NCBI GenBank assembly: GCA_010909165.1 | Contig: MU008165.1 | Location: 806,001-870,000, forward strand | DNA from: Anthoceros angustus | Lineage: Eukaryota; Streptophyta; Anthocerotopsida; Anthocerotales; Anthocerotaceae | Length of the DNA: 64,000 nt | Reading direction: 5' to 3' | Part shown: piece after piece, positions 1 to 10,979 of the stretch | Numbering within the stretch: the first letter of the stretch is position 1 | Layout of the letters: every line of letters starts with the position of its first letter | The notes under the pieces: generated by a model | The model's database searches: none | What the model was told of the DNA's origin: nothing | What the model saw: only the letters and a program-made list of their open reading frames with translations | Made by a program: the position numbers and the translations under genes

Positions 1-28
1 AGCTCTCTCGTCTCTACTTGTTCCTCCA
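1..28 (+). repeat. 3' end of a 5' LTR (partial)
   Basis: The stretch ends in CA, followed by two bases and then the primer-binding site. This is the usual spacing at the inner edge of a copia 5' LTR. The rest of the LTR lies outside the window. Confidence 0.6.
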
Positions 29-30
29 TA

Positions 31-42
31 TGGTATCAGAGC
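31..42 (+). other. Primer-binding site, initiator tRNA-Met type
   Basis: TGGTATCAGAGC is complementary to the 3' end of plant initiator tRNA-Met and is the standard copia minus-strand primer site. It sits two bases after the inferred LTR end. Confidence 0.85.
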
Positions 43-1241
43 ATGGTACGCATCTTGAGAAAAAACTTTGAAAATGCCAAGGCATGGTAGAAATCGTAGC
101 GGCCCACGCCGAGGTGAGTCTTCTAGATACAATCATCTAGCAGCACCAAGGCCAGTAGCACCCCTACCTCTAGATACGGTGCTAGACCTCTACGAACATA
201 ACTACCTTGCCCTCTGGCTACAAAGGTTTGCTGCTCAACGACGTCCTTCATCACCCATGCCTGTGGATTATATTCGAGAAGAAATCAAGAGACCGACCGC
301 TCTATCGAGAACGCCTGCATGCACTTGGACAAACCCCGATCTCAGACATTACACCTCGACCCGCAAAGATTGGCCTCACCTGCATTTCCTGCTCGCACTG
401 CTGGAAACACGCGACCTTTTGTCGTTCCAAGGACCGCATAACAGCAAAGAAGAACCACCGAGAGCAAAATGTAATTCAACCCCACACTGAATTAGAGGAG
501 TTAAGGACAAGACGCAAGAGCTCCTTACCTGTGGAGAGGGTCCGCCCCTTGCTTTCGTGAACTGATTTCTCTCAAGAATGTAATTAGTTTGGATTCACCT
601 ACGTATCAGCAATTTCTTGCTCAGACCGGCTTCAAAGACATCAACATCACTAATATCTTGCAACAAATGGATCTCAAGCTGGAGGTTCTTGCACAAAATT
701 GCCTATCTGATAGACCTGGATCCAGCGCTGGAGTTCTGTGAGATCTTCCGCTGCCCGAGAGCGGAGACACCAGAGGCGCAGGGGGAAATTGTTGTTCAGA
801 TTTGAATCGGTGCAATTTCTGCCTCGCACCTCTTGCTGAATTGTCACCAAACAATCAGATTGGTTAGTGAGTGTCGTTTCACGTGAAAGGGACATGTCAG
901 TTATTGACTAACCTAATTGAACCGTCATAAAAAAATATAAAGGCATTGTTTTTAGGGTTCCGTCTTGAGTAACGTTTCATACTAGCCTGGAAGGAAAGCT
1001 GAGGAGTTCGACGTGAGCAGAGTATAGCCACCAGCTACCCCCTTCTCTTGTCAATTCCGCCTTCCCTCCTCGTGATACTATGGTCACCCATGAGTACACA
1101 TTACAAGATCCGATGCATGCATACTTACATGTACCGTAAGAGCCATAGCTTTTACTGTCTACCTAAGTGTTCATGTCCAATATTGTAGCATAAACAACGC
1201 CTCAAGAATCAGTGGCAATTAGAACCTAACAACCAGCAGTC
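43..1241 (+). other. Long leader between primer site and gag
   Basis: About 1.2 kb separates the primer site from the likely gag start, more than copia elements usually have. Two overlapping short frames run through 68-560 (an arginine-rich start, then leucine-rich text) and another through 617-805. None matches a family I recognise. The part after about 850 is AT-richer with no convincing frame. It may be a degraded extra ORF, an insertion, or a leader from a different copia fragment. Confidence 0.4.
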
Positions 1242-2200
1242 ATGGCAGCAGCAGTAGTGATTACCCCTTCTTTCACATCAGAACTCAAGGAAAAGACAGG
1301 TTTAAGGGGCATGGCTACCTAGTTTGGAGAGTCCGCATGAAAAGCATGCTAGTAGCACGGGTGTTTGTGGTCGGTCGATGGTACCTCTAAAAGCCGCACT
1401 AAATGCCCCCTACACCTTCACCGCGAAATATCTCTAAATGGATCCGCATAACCAAGATTGGAATGGCCCTTCTCATCGGAGGCCTGGCGTCACCTCGCCC
1501 CTCGGCGGAGTTCTTCACTACTGCACATGAGATCTGGTCCCAACTGGAGAACACGTACAAGATTACCAATGTTCTGACCCTCTGCACAGCTAAACATGAA
1601 TTTTACAGCTTAAGAATGAAAGAGGGGGACAAGGTGGCTCCTTTCTCAAGTAAATTTTGCCACCTGAGGGCACAGATAGCTGCGTTGACTCACAAGCCGA
1701 TGGATGAAGTGGATGCTGTAGCTGAGTTCCTCACTCGCCTTCCTCCTTCATACCAGTCATTTGTTACTAGCCGCAATGCCCCCCGTACACATGCCGCCGT
1801 TTGCTGCTGGTCAACCTGCGGGCCATCACCTCAAGGAGGTGACACATTGTTCCGAGGAGCAAGAGCCGATCTACCGGTGTTCCTAAGAGCAAAGCGGAAA
1901 AGGTGTTAGCTGCGAATTTTGTTCTTCTAACAAGACGAACAAATTCAAGGGGGAGAACAATAATCCTCAAGAGCAAAGAAGTGAATCCTCCAAGCCACTG
2001 TGCTCCCTCGCAGAATTGGTGTGGACCCCGCACACCGGGCAAGAGAATGCGAAGAAAAAGGCGTGTGAGCCATAAGCAACCAAACTCGCTGCAAATGTGG
2101 GAGTCAAGGACAAATCAAAGCGATTCCAAGGCATCCGTGGAGGATCCTACCATCCGCTTGTCAAGTTCTTACAAGATGAAGGTCATACTTACCTAGATCG
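1242..2200 (+). pseudogene. copia gag (nucleocapsid polyprotein), frameshifted
   Basis: Gag forms the particle that packages retrotransposon RNA. A plausible start is the ATG at 1242 (MAAAVVITPSF), followed in shifted frames by a KGHGY.VWRVRM segment typical of the N-terminus of plant copia gag. The main readable frame, 1403-1780, has the signature ISKWIR, AHEIWSQLENTYK, EGDKVAPFSSKFCHLR and FLTRLPPSYQSF, matching the UBN2-type gag domain. A degraded zinc knuckle (CKCGSQGQIK) follows near 2085-2130. At least three frame changes separate these parts. Confidence 0.8.
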
Positions 2201-3390
2201 CCACCACCACATCCGCAGAGATGTGAAGTTGTTCACTTCTCGACCTTGCTCATGTCCATGACAAGGTGCTTCTTGGTGATGAAATACCCAAGACAAGTCC
2301 AGATAGAAGGTCGAGGCACATGTGTGTTTATGCCGCATGATCACACACACCTCACGCTAGAAGATGTTCTCTCGCCTGTGCATGGCCAAGAACCTCGTCG
2401 ATGAGTCAGTCATGAGATCAATGCACTTTAATGCGTGCAGATGATTTGCCGCTTTTATAGAAAACAATCCCCTGACAGATGTGTCTTTAAAGGCATTTTA
2501 GACAATGTCTGTACAGACTAGACATAACATGTTGTAATCACCGTCCAAAGATGTTGCCGGCTGTGGGCTAAGTCCCTAGCTCAAAGATGAAGCCATGCCG
2601 GGCAGCATGCTCGCATGTCAATCGCCCAAGCTCATAGACATGTCGATAATAAATGTCACCGAGAGCCACTCCCCAAGTGCTTCAAACATCTGCCTGTGTG
2701 CGAGTCCTATATTTTAGCGAAACAGAAAGAGTCTCCTTTTCCTAATGCACCTGCACACAGGGCAACACAAGTCCTTGGTTTAGTTCATGCTGATATATCA
2801 GGGAAAATTGGAACCATCACTCGGAGGTTCTCAATACTTTTTCACATTGACAAACGACTACAGATAGATATACCTGGACTTTCCCAATGCAACTGAAGAG
2901 TGAGACATTCTCTTATTTCAAGGATCGGCCGATCAGACAGACAACTGAATGCTGCAAGGTTTCAATCGACAACGGGATGTAATTCGTGGAACCAAGCTTT
3001 TGATTTACTTGCAAGAACATGGAGTTCTTCGCCAACTTATCGCTCCCTACACGCCACAAAGAAAATGGCGCTTCGTAACGAAAATCAAACTCAGCAATGA
3101 CTCGAAGCATGCTCATTTGGGCTGGATTACCTCAAGGTTACTGGGCAGAGGCCATCGTTACTGCGACGTACATCCTGAATAGGGTGCTGACAAGTTCTGT
3201 CCCACACAAGACTCCTTACGAGGTATTCTGGTCTCGCAAGCCAAGCCTGTTACATTTGAAGGTCTTCGGATCTCGAGCCTTCGCACACATCCCAGCTGAA
3301 AAAGGGAAGAAGCTTGATCCTCGAGCCCAGGGCCTTATTTTTGTTGGGTACAGTGATACTGCCAAGGCATACAAATTGGTTAATATGTAA
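2200..3390 (+). pseudogene. copia protease remnant and integrase, frameshifted
   Basis: At 2290-2420 a frame-shifted GRGTCVFMP...LTLEDV segment resembles the region between protease and integrase. At 2615-2896 comes the GAG-pre-integrase zinc-finger region (LPVCESYILAKQKESPFPNA), then HADISGKI, which begins the integrase core. The core continues in broken frames over 2820-3090. It resumes at 3097-3390 with GLPQGYWAEAIVTATYILNR, KTPYEVFWSRKPSL and a C-terminal KGKKLDPRAQGLIFVGY. Integrase inserts the cDNA into chromosomes. This copy cannot encode an intact enzyme as read. Confidence 0.85.
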
Positions 3391-5420
3391 ATGTGATCCA
3401 TGGTGCTTGGAGAGTGTGACGCTCATTGAGCCACCCCAAAGATCTCGTTGAGCACAACAATTTACCTCCGTATAGTGATAACCTAACAATCATGTGATCA
3501 CCTTGAAGCTAGTGATACCCTCCTGATGACATGGAGCAGTCACTGTTTGATGTTGAATTACCAGCTCCAGATCCGAATGCAGGTCTTGCTCCAGCCATTG
3601 TCAACCCTGGATTAGCAAATCAACCTGACCCATTTTTACATGAAGATGAGGGGGTTATTCCAGATGCAGGGGTGCTCGACTTGATGCGCAGATTTTGCCG
3701 ACAATGTTGCCACCACCGCTTTGATCACCGGATCTTCTTGATCCAGATTATGAGCCTGACGAACAACAACTCGATGAGCCTGAACCAGAACCAGACCAAG
3801 GGCTCAGGCGATCCACACGATATAGGCAACCACCTGCAAAATGGAAAGAGCCTCGCTATCAGTCAATAGATTTTAGGACACATCTTGTTCTGTGCCTCAG
3901 CATACGCTTTTACCAGATGAGCCTACCGCCTTCTCAAGCCTTCAATGGCCCTCAACATGTGCAATGGAAGGCCGCTGTGGAGGATGAATATCATCGCTTG
4001 TCAAGAACAAAACTTGATTCTGCCGACTCCCACCAGCCGCAAGGCCATATCTTGCAAGTGGGTGTTCAAACTCAAGTTAAATGCAAAGGGAAGTTGCTAG
4101 ATTCAAAGCACGCCTCGTGGCTAGAGGATTTACTCAAGTGGAAGGGCTCGATCACCAAGAGACATTTTCACCAAAGTGGTTCGTAGCCACCCATCGACTC
4201 ATCCTAGCTTATGCAATGTAATTTGATCTTGACCTCCAGCATGGACGCTGCACGGCTTTTCTGTATGGCGCCTTGATGAGGAATTATACATGCTCCAGCC
4301 TGTAGGCCTATGAGGATCCCGACATCCAAACAAGGTGTTAAAACTCTGAAGTGCATATATGTCAAACAAAGTGAGAGTGTGGTACATTACTATGCATTTG
4401 TATTTGCTCAGCATAGACTTTGTTCAGAACACAGCTGATACTAATGTCTACAAGCTTTCCTAAGGATCCTCTATCGTGCTCGCCCTTTACGCCGATGACG
4501 TGATTTTTGCCACCAATGACCAAGCAATAGTTGTCAAGCAAAGCTACACAAGATTTTGATATGAAAGATATCAGAGCTTAAATTTTGCTTGGGCATTCAA
4601 CATGAGTTAGGGATGAAGGTCTCTGTTCATACACCAAAGACAAGTATGGAATGAGATACTTAAGAAATTTAATCTAAGTACCGTGCCAGCCACCACTCCC
4701 TATGCAATGTACCAAGTTAACACTTTCTCAAAGGCCTACAATCGCTGTAAGAAATTAAGGACATGGCAGATGTAATTTTATCTAAGATGCAATATCGTTT
4801 GTAGCAAATTGACCAGGCCCGACATACAATATGCTGTTAGCACAACTTCCCAATTTCTTGAGAATCCTACTAATGATGTACCGAAAAGGGTCTTCCCAGA
4901 TCTAAAGGGCACACATATGGCATGTACAAGCGCAAGGGTGCACCCACCTTGTCCGGATTTACAGATGCTGATTGGGGATCCAATTCTGATTCAAGGCGCA
5001 GCCTTTCAACATATTGCTTTCTCCTTGCCTCAGCTTCCGTTAATTGGAGCAGTAAAAAACAGTCTACCATTGCCTTGAGCTCCACTGAGGCAGAGTATAA
5101 ATCTATGACAGAGGCCGCTAAAGAGGCTGAATGGGAATGAGGGTTCCTTGCTGCCCTTGACAGTCCAAGATCGCCCACCTTAATTCTCTCATGACAACAA
5201 GAAGACTGAATTAGTTGCTGCTCACCTTTCACGCCAGTGACAACACATCGAGATCCAACATCACCACATCGTAGATGGTTGCTCGTGGTGTTATCAAAGT
5301 GGACTATATTGGCACAGTATGAAAATACCGATATTCTCACAAAGGGCCCCCAAGCACAAGCACTATGTTCACATGCAAGGGTTAGGTCTCCATGATTTCT
5401 CAAATTACTTTGACTGCTGA
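3391..5420 (+). pseudogene. copia reverse transcriptase and RNase H, frameshifted
   Basis: A proline/acid-rich linker (3531-3870) leads to the reverse transcriptase, which copies element RNA into DNA. WKAAVEDEYHRL at about 3964 marks its start, and degraded pieces of the conserved KWVFKLK and ARGFTQVEGLD regions follow at 4050-4170. The catalytic YADD box is intact at about 4488. RNase H follows: TRPDIQYAVS at about 4812, then GFTDADWGSNSDSRRS and LSSTEAEYKSM in the 4922-5140 frame. The terminal ENTDILTKG segment lies near 5325. Several short deletions and in-frame stops break the sequence. Confidence 0.88.
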
Positions 5421-5435
5421 GGACACTTATCTCGC

Positions 5436-5449
5436 TTGAGGGGGTGGAC
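5436..5449 (+). other. Polypurine tract
   Basis: TTGAGGGGGTGG directly follows the RNase H terminus, where copia elements carry the plus-strand primer. It marks the approximate start of the 3' LTR. Confidence 0.7.
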
Positions 5450-5949
5450 ACCGTTCCCATGTGTTGTTTTTCCGCCTCCCAACAATGTACCAAGTTGTCC
5501 CGCACCGCATACCACACATCCGTAAAGTACGCTTTAGATTTTCTCGCCGACAGACCGCCCACAAGTGGATGAAGCTCCATCGATGCATCAATCACCGGCC
5601 GTGGATGCCCTATCCGGCCCACAACCTCTCCTTCGGGCCGCCAGCTTGTGTAGTGTTTTCAAGGTGCTGGATCAGACTTCCCTCTTCTTTTATGCGCGTA
5701 GCCTCGCCTCCTTTACCCCGCCACGCCTTAGGCCGATCTCAGCTCAACATTGAAGCGCCTAGGCGCCAAGACCGCCACATCCTCGGTGCTTGATTCCCAC
5801 CTCCCAAATTTTGTTGCTCACAGTTGCTTTTCACCGCCTTTGCTGCACTGGATCCGAGGGAGATTCCTAGTTTTATGTGGAGCCCGCCTCCTTTCTTTCT
5901 TCAAAGACAACGGTGTCTTCGAGGCATGGCAATCAAGAGGAGTGAGCAC
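5450..5949 (+). repeat. Probable 3' LTR remnant
   Basis: This lies just after the polypurine tract, so it should be 3' LTR. I could not find a match to the 28 bases of 5' LTR end visible at the window start, nor a clear terminal CA. The LTR may have been cut by the element that follows. Short frames here (5461-5793) show no recognisable product. Confidence 0.4.
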
Positions 5950-6307
5950 AAACAAAGTCAGCTTCTCCTCCATGGAACGAAAAGTTTGGGCAACCAACAA
6001 AAGAGCCAAGACAAACAAGTTTGATTTTTTTTGGCTAAAACGATTGAAGGAGGAGCATGCTGTGAAATTTTCTCGAGAACCTTGAAGTCGGAGTTGTAGG
6101 ATATTGTTAAGGAAGTCAAGAAGAGGATATCCCAGAAAAGAACGGGTCAAACGACCCCAAGCGAGAGTAATGGCGTCAAAGGAGGGTCAGTACCGCCGTA
6201 GGGTCGCCACACTACAGGGTCGAGAAGGAGCAGTTACCGCGTAAGTCGCATTACCACGGCAGGTCGACAAATCTCGCTAAAAAGGAAATTAGATAAGGGG
6301 ATATCCA

Positions 6308-6324
6308 CTATATATGCTCACCAA
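6308..6324 (+). promoter_or_regulatory. TATA-like box of element A
   Basis: CTATATATGCTCACCAAT lies about 100 bases upstream of the first conserved ORF. It recurs at the equivalent place in B (20247-20263) and C (39812-39829, minus strand); D has CTATATATGTGAGG at 42461-42480. Conservation in otherwise diverged leaders suggests the element's promoter core. Confidence 0.5.
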
Positions 6325-6405
6325 TAGGGAGATAATAGATTAGAAGGTAATTAATTAGGGGATATAGCAGAAAATAGGTAATTTAGGCGGATTAGGTAAT
6401 TAGGA

Positions 6406-6725
6406 ATGTTGAATGATCTAGGGTGCAAACTGTGGCGCAATCCAAGGAGGGCAAAGTGCGCTTGGGCGCCGCCAACTCTCTCGAATCGAGGCGCCTCACT
6501 GCCAAGATCGACCGGGCGGAGCGTAAGAGCGAGAAGGAGAGGAAGAAGCCGCCATCACCTCACCACCCCACGGGCGAAGCGCAAAAGGGAGCTAGGCACG
6601 CGAGCGAAGGAGAGGAACCCTCGGAGAAGGAGGAGAAGAGGAAGGCGCCAAACACTGAGGCGCGAGACCTCAAGCCTGCATGCAGAGGAGCGCTGGAGAG
6701 TCGCGAGGCCGAGGCCGAGGCGTGA
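6406..6725 (+). pseudogene. Element A N-terminal basic ORF
   Basis: The best frame (6423-6725) starts near a QSKEGKVRLG motif and continues as a Lys/Arg/Glu-rich, probably disordered or coiled segment. The same motif opens the first ORF of B (ASIQGGKVRLG) and of C (AIQEGKVRLGQL), so this frame is the coding one. The alternative overlapping arginine-rich frame is a composition shadow. Function is unknown; the charge suggests nucleic-acid or protein contact. It probably continues into the central ORF in an intact copy. Confidence 0.5.
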
Positions 6726-7061
6726 GGCGCGAGACTGCATGAAGCGGCGCAAAAGTCGGAGAGGAGGAGGAGCCCATTTTCACCGGCGCCTCGGGAGGAG
6801 AAATCAGAGGAGCACCTGAAACGCTGAACGGTACTTGTGCCTCAGTGGGTGCCCGCCAGTGACAAGGAAGGAGTGTTTGGGAGTGCTGGAGCTTGCCCCA
6901 CTGGGAATTGGGGAGTAATTTCCTCTTGAAGCACACTTGAGAGGAAGCACCATGCCTCGAGGTGAAAGGGGGGAAGGAGCCACCGCCAAGGGCCTCCTCG
7001 CGAGGAAAAGGAAAGAAGGCAAGCAGCGAGGTCGCTACCGCCAGTGAGGGGTGAAGTCGAG

Positions 7062-7830
7062 ATGCCCCAATTCACTTGTTTTGGGCGCTAACCGCGATTT
7101 GGTTGATTTTCTAATGGGCGAGGAGGATAACATCCAATTGGGATGGGTGTATGGCCGCCAATGGGCCTACACCAATTTGGAGTTGATTGAGGAGTGCTTC
7201 ATCAATCTCCATCAATCGAGGCACTTGCCGACACGGAAGGAATGCTCGAACGGATCCTCGCCGACCGTAAGGAGCATTCGATGTGTGTATGGAGACCGGA
7301 GGAGGAGAGCTCGAATTGCTCTCGAGAGGACGAATGGAGGAAGAGGACGCCCTCTCCGAAATTCCGCAGAGCTCCTCGACATGATGGACGGAGGAGTGAA
7401 GGCCCATGCCAAGAATGGCTGGAAAATGTATAGCATCAAAGAGTCAAGTGGAGGCTCTTTGCAAGATTGTCAGTTGGTAAATTACCAACTTCTATTTCAA
7501 AGACCAACTTCCTCCGCAATTTTTGTGGAAGATTTCAATGGAGGAGCCAAGATTGGGGCACCATCATGTATGAGGCCTACATCCACCACCGGAGAAGCTC
7601 CTCAAGCCAAATTCGTGGATGAGGAAGGGCCAAGGCTCGCTACCTTAGCACCTATTTGGTGCATTTGTGGAAACGGAGGGACTTCTCACAAGCAAGGAGT
7701 TGGAAGATGCTTGCATCCTTCTGAGATAATTCATCTCCAGCCAAGCTTGGAAAGGCCTTGCCTTGCATTGAGGAAGACAATGGGAGGTCGACTCCACAAG
7801 CATGCTAGAGCAAGGGGGAGGATGTAGAGG
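7062..7830 (+). pseudogene. Element A central protein, duplicate 1
   Basis: It begins with MPQFTCF, as in the other copies. It then shows the conserved blocks in broken frames: GWVYGRQWAYTNLELIEECFINLHQ, a VRSIR.VYG region, an LDMMDG block and a VNYQLLFQRPTSS block, ending near SLERP.LALRK. The least damaged homologue is C at 38464-39168. Relative to C it has several one- or two-base shifts, so it is unreadable as one frame. I know no family for it. The W-x-Y-x-N-L-x-L-I-x-E-C pattern is also kept in the diverged element D. Confidence 0.6.
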
Positions 7831-8211
7831 CAACAAGGCCGCCGAGTGGGAAGCTTTTCCCCACAAGAGCAAGGAGGAGGAGAGGAATGTGAACCGCCGA
7901 GGGGCCGAATGGTAGTCTATGAGAGGAGGACTACCACAGGGGTGATCCCCAAGGGTGGGGAGTCCCCACCATCTCATTTGTGCCAGCAGAGGCACCCCAG
8001 CACCACCCTGAGGGAGGCACCACCCAAGAGGGGGCACCACCAGAGCCACCACTACCAGGTAGGCAGGCATCACCGCTGGGGAGCAGCCCACCTGAAAAGC
8101 ACCTCACCTGTAGGGTGACTACCAAGGGAAGGAGCCACCGCCAAGGGCTCCTCGCGAGGAAAAGGAAAGAAGGCAAAGCAGGTCGCGCCCGCCTGTGAGG
8201 GGTGAGCTCAG

Positions 8212-8975
8212 ATGCCCCAATTCACTTGTTTTGGCAGCTCAACCCCGAGATTTGGTTGATTTTCGCAAGGGCGAGGAGGATAACATCCAATTGGGATGTA
8301 TGGCCGCCAATGGGCCTACACTAATTTGGAATTGATTGAGGAGTGTTCATCAACTCCATCAATCGAGGCCCCTTGCCGATTACCGGAAGGAATGCTCGAA
8401 CGGATCCTCGCGGACCGTAAGGAGCATTCGTGTGTATGGAGACCGGAGGAGGAGCTCGAATTGCTCTCCTCGAGGACGAATGGAGGAAGAGGACGCCCTC
8501 CGAATTCCGCAGAGCTCGACATGATGGACGGAGGAGTGAAGGCCCATGCCAAGAATGGCTGGAAAACAGAGAGCATCAAGGAGTCAAGTGGAGGCTCTTC
8601 GCAAGATTGTGGTTGGTAAATTACCAAACTTTTATTTCAAAGACCAACTTCCTCCAATTTTTGTGGAAGATTTCATGGGAGCCAAGCCGATTGGGGACCA
8701 TCATGTATGAGGCCTACATCCACCACGAGAAGCTCCTCAAGCCAAATTCGTGGATGAGGAAGGGCCAAGGCTGCTACCTTAGCACCTATTTGGTGCATTT
8801 GTGGGAAACGAGGGACTTCTCACAAGCAAGGAGTTGAAGATGCTGGCATCCTTTGAGATAATCCATCTCCAAGCTTGGAAAGGCCTTGCCTTTGCATTGA
8901 GGAAGACAATGGGAGGTCGACTCCACAAGCATGCTAGAGCAAGGGCGGAGGATGTAGAGGCAACAAGGTTGCCGA
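8212..8975 (+). pseudogene. Element A central protein, duplicate 2
   Basis: This repeats the preceding ORF from its MPQFTCF start, 1150 bases downstream, with the same conserved blocks and a different set of small deletions. For example, the segment with YGRQWAYTNLELIEEC is in frame at 8296, but the bases for GWV before it are lost. The two duplicates are closer to each other than either is to B or C, so the duplication happened within this copy. Confidence 0.6.
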
Positions 8976-9480
8976 GTGGGAACTTTTCCCCACAAGAGCA
9001 AGGAGGAGGAGAGGAACAGAACCGCCGAGGAAGGCCGAATGGTAGTCTATGAGAGAGGACTACGAGGGGTGATACCCAAGGGTGGGGAGTCCCCACCATC
9101 TCATTTGTGCCTACGAGAGGCACCATCACCCCGGAGGGAGGCACCACCCAAGGGGTGGCATCAGAGGCCACCACCAGGTAGGCGACTACCGCTGGGAGCT
9201 CACTAGGCAAGCACCCCACGCCAGAGGGGCAGCCTAGGAAGGGAAGGAGAAGCCACGCCGCGGCGCCGGCCGCCACCACCCGCTGAGGAGAGCGGATGGA
9301 GCGACTGAGGGGACCAAGGCCACCGCTGATGGCCCGGAGTGCAAGGGAGCTGGAAATTTCCAGCAAGAAGAACAAAGGGAATTGGGGACCCTAGAGAATT
9401 GTTGAGTGCTTGTGAAGCACTCACCGTGGATTTGAAGGGGCTAGGAGCTAGCAGCCTCCTTGTGGGCATGCTAAGAGGAA

Positions 9481-10370
9481 GTCAAAGCCCAAGAAATGAC
9501 CGGAGGAAAGCAGGACTAAATGGCAATTGGAGCCATGGAGTCCGAAGGCAAAGCCGGAGAAGGTCAGGAGAAGCTCCACGACCTTGTGGACCACGGAGAG
9601 CGAGAAGGTCCTAGAGGGAAGGTCACAAGAGAGAGAGCCATTCCAACAACCCAAAGGGATTGGAGTGGCGTATATGAGCATTTTGCCCAATTAGAGCAAG
9701 AGAAAAAGGGCAAAACAGAGGCTCTAGGAAGGAGAAGGTGGCGGTCCAACAAATGGATGCGAGCAGGTGTGATGGCTACCAAGCCATCAAGATCCGGGAC
9801 ATGGAAGAGGAATAAGGACCCGGCTCAATTTGGAAGAGAAGCTGGAGCTAAAGGCTCAAGATCGTACAAGAGCTAGAGCGGAGGGAAGTGTGGCAAGTGG
9901 AGAAGGAGAGACTGCAAGTAATGAATGGAACAAAGGAGGTTCCAGAGGAAGAGCACCAAGAAGGTGGTGGCACAATGTGGTGAGGAAGGGGTTTTGGTGG
10001 ACTATGCCCTTCTGTGCAAATTGGCTACCAAATTGGGAAGGGAGGAGAACAACCTCCATGTCAAGGTGGGAGAATTGACCAAGGAGACGCCTACAAGGGT
10101 AGGTGGAGGATGGAGAGTGGCCCATGGATTGATGATCTCCAAATGCAATCATAGCTTGGGGCTCCATCTTCACAATAGGATATTGAAGGCCAACAACGAA
10201 GTCGGGCCAAGAGGAGGACATTGGGTCCTCATGATGATGAAAGGAGCCGCAGTAAAATGGAGGCCTCCGATTTTGATGAGGCCACAAGTGACATGGACTC
10301 AAGGAGTCCTGGAAGAATCAAGGGAGGCGCCAAGCTGGAAGGATGGCGGAGCGCAAGGAGGGGGACAGCC
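9481..10370 (+). pseudogene. Element A coiled-coil region
   Basis: Overlapping frames (9520-9876, 9830-10078, 9925-10398) together spell a Glu/Lys/Arg/Gln-rich helical region (AQLEQEKKGKTEALG; LELKAQDRTRARAEG) that looks like coiled coil. The same order of blocks occurs in B at 22180-22720. It then moves to a VKVGELTKE block and a DFDEATSDMDS acidic block near 10270. Frame jumps occur every 100-200 bases. Function unknown; it may be the C-terminal half of the central protein. Confidence 0.5.
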
Positions 10371-10375
10371 TCCCT

Positions 10376-10480
10376 CGGGGGTCACCCTACCACGGTAGGT
10401 GACCACCTACCACTGTAGTCCGCCAGCATCACCGTGGTAGACAACACCACGCCCGGTAGTCCGCCAGACCGGGTAGAAGC
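10376..10480 (+). repeat. Cluster of CTACC/GGTAG near-palindromes in A
   Basis: Within about 100 bases there are several CTACCacGGTAG, ACCGTGGTAG and GTAGTCCGCC words, each close to a 12-base palindrome. The perfect form CTACCATGGTAG appears at 10826-10837 in this element and at two places in B. Confidence 0.6.
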
Positions 10481-10788
10481 AACCGGAGCTGGGGCTTGCC
10501 GAGGAGTCGCCAAGGCCCCGAGGATGAAGGAGCCGGGGCGTAGTGACGCACCTCCAGATAGGGGAGAGTGGGGAGACAACCCACCAGAGAGACTAAGACG
10601 GGTCCACCTGGTAGGGGAGGGAATTCTCACCTGACAGGGAAGAGCCAGGCCATGAGAAGAGTCGAATGCAAAAGGGCCCAAGAAGTTAATCCCACATTGG
10701 GGAGAAGACTGAGAAATGCCCAAGCAAGGTATGGACAAATCAAATAGGAGGATAGAGCAAGAGGATCCACCCGAGGGACATCAGACAT

Positions 10789-10812
10789 GAAGAAGAAGAA
10801 GAAGAAGAAGAA
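10789..10812 (+). repeat. (GAA)8 microsatellite
   Basis: Eight uninterrupted GAA units lie inside the 3' part of element A. The equivalent part of B has only GAAGAAGGAAAAGAG, so the run expanded in A. Confidence 0.9.
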
Positions 10813-10979
10813 GAGAAGGACTGACTACCATGGTAGGGTCGTCACCCAGACCCCATCACCGGTAGGGTGACGTGAAACGGGCGCGACCGTGAGGCTGAAG
10901 CCGAGAAGGAGGGGGGCGCAATTGCCGGATGGCAAGAGGAACTGTGGCGCGCCCGCTGAGATGGAGGAAGGGGGTAATC

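Larger units (their letters stand above)
1..5449 (+). mobile_element. Ty1/copia LTR retrotransposon, degraded
   Basis: The parts occur in canonical copia order: an LTR end, a primer-binding site for initiator tRNA-Met, gag, protease/pre-integrase, integrase, reverse transcriptase, RNase H and a polypurine tract. Integrase upstream of reverse transcriptase marks copia rather than gypsy. The coding part is broken into many frames, so no full polyprotein is readable. Only the last bases of the 5' LTR are in the window. The 3' LTR cannot be matched to it and is probably truncated by the next element, which starts near 5950. Confidence 0.9.
6976..9240 (+). repeat. 1.15 kb internal tandem duplication in element A
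   Basis: Unit 1 (6976-8130) and unit 2 (8131 to about 9240) both begin with GGAGCCACCGCCAAGGG. They stay nearly identical through the central ORF to the GTAGTCTATGAGAGGA block and the following ACTACC-rich tail. Differences are almost all short indels. Copies B and C have a single unit. Confidence 0.85.

Noticed and set aside
4870-5622. 250-codon minus-strand ORF
   Set aside because: It is antisense to the copia RNase H region and has no domain signature; a shadow frame.
8779-9375. 198-codon minus-strand ORF
   Set aside because: Antisense to the central ORF and tail of element A; no independent signature.
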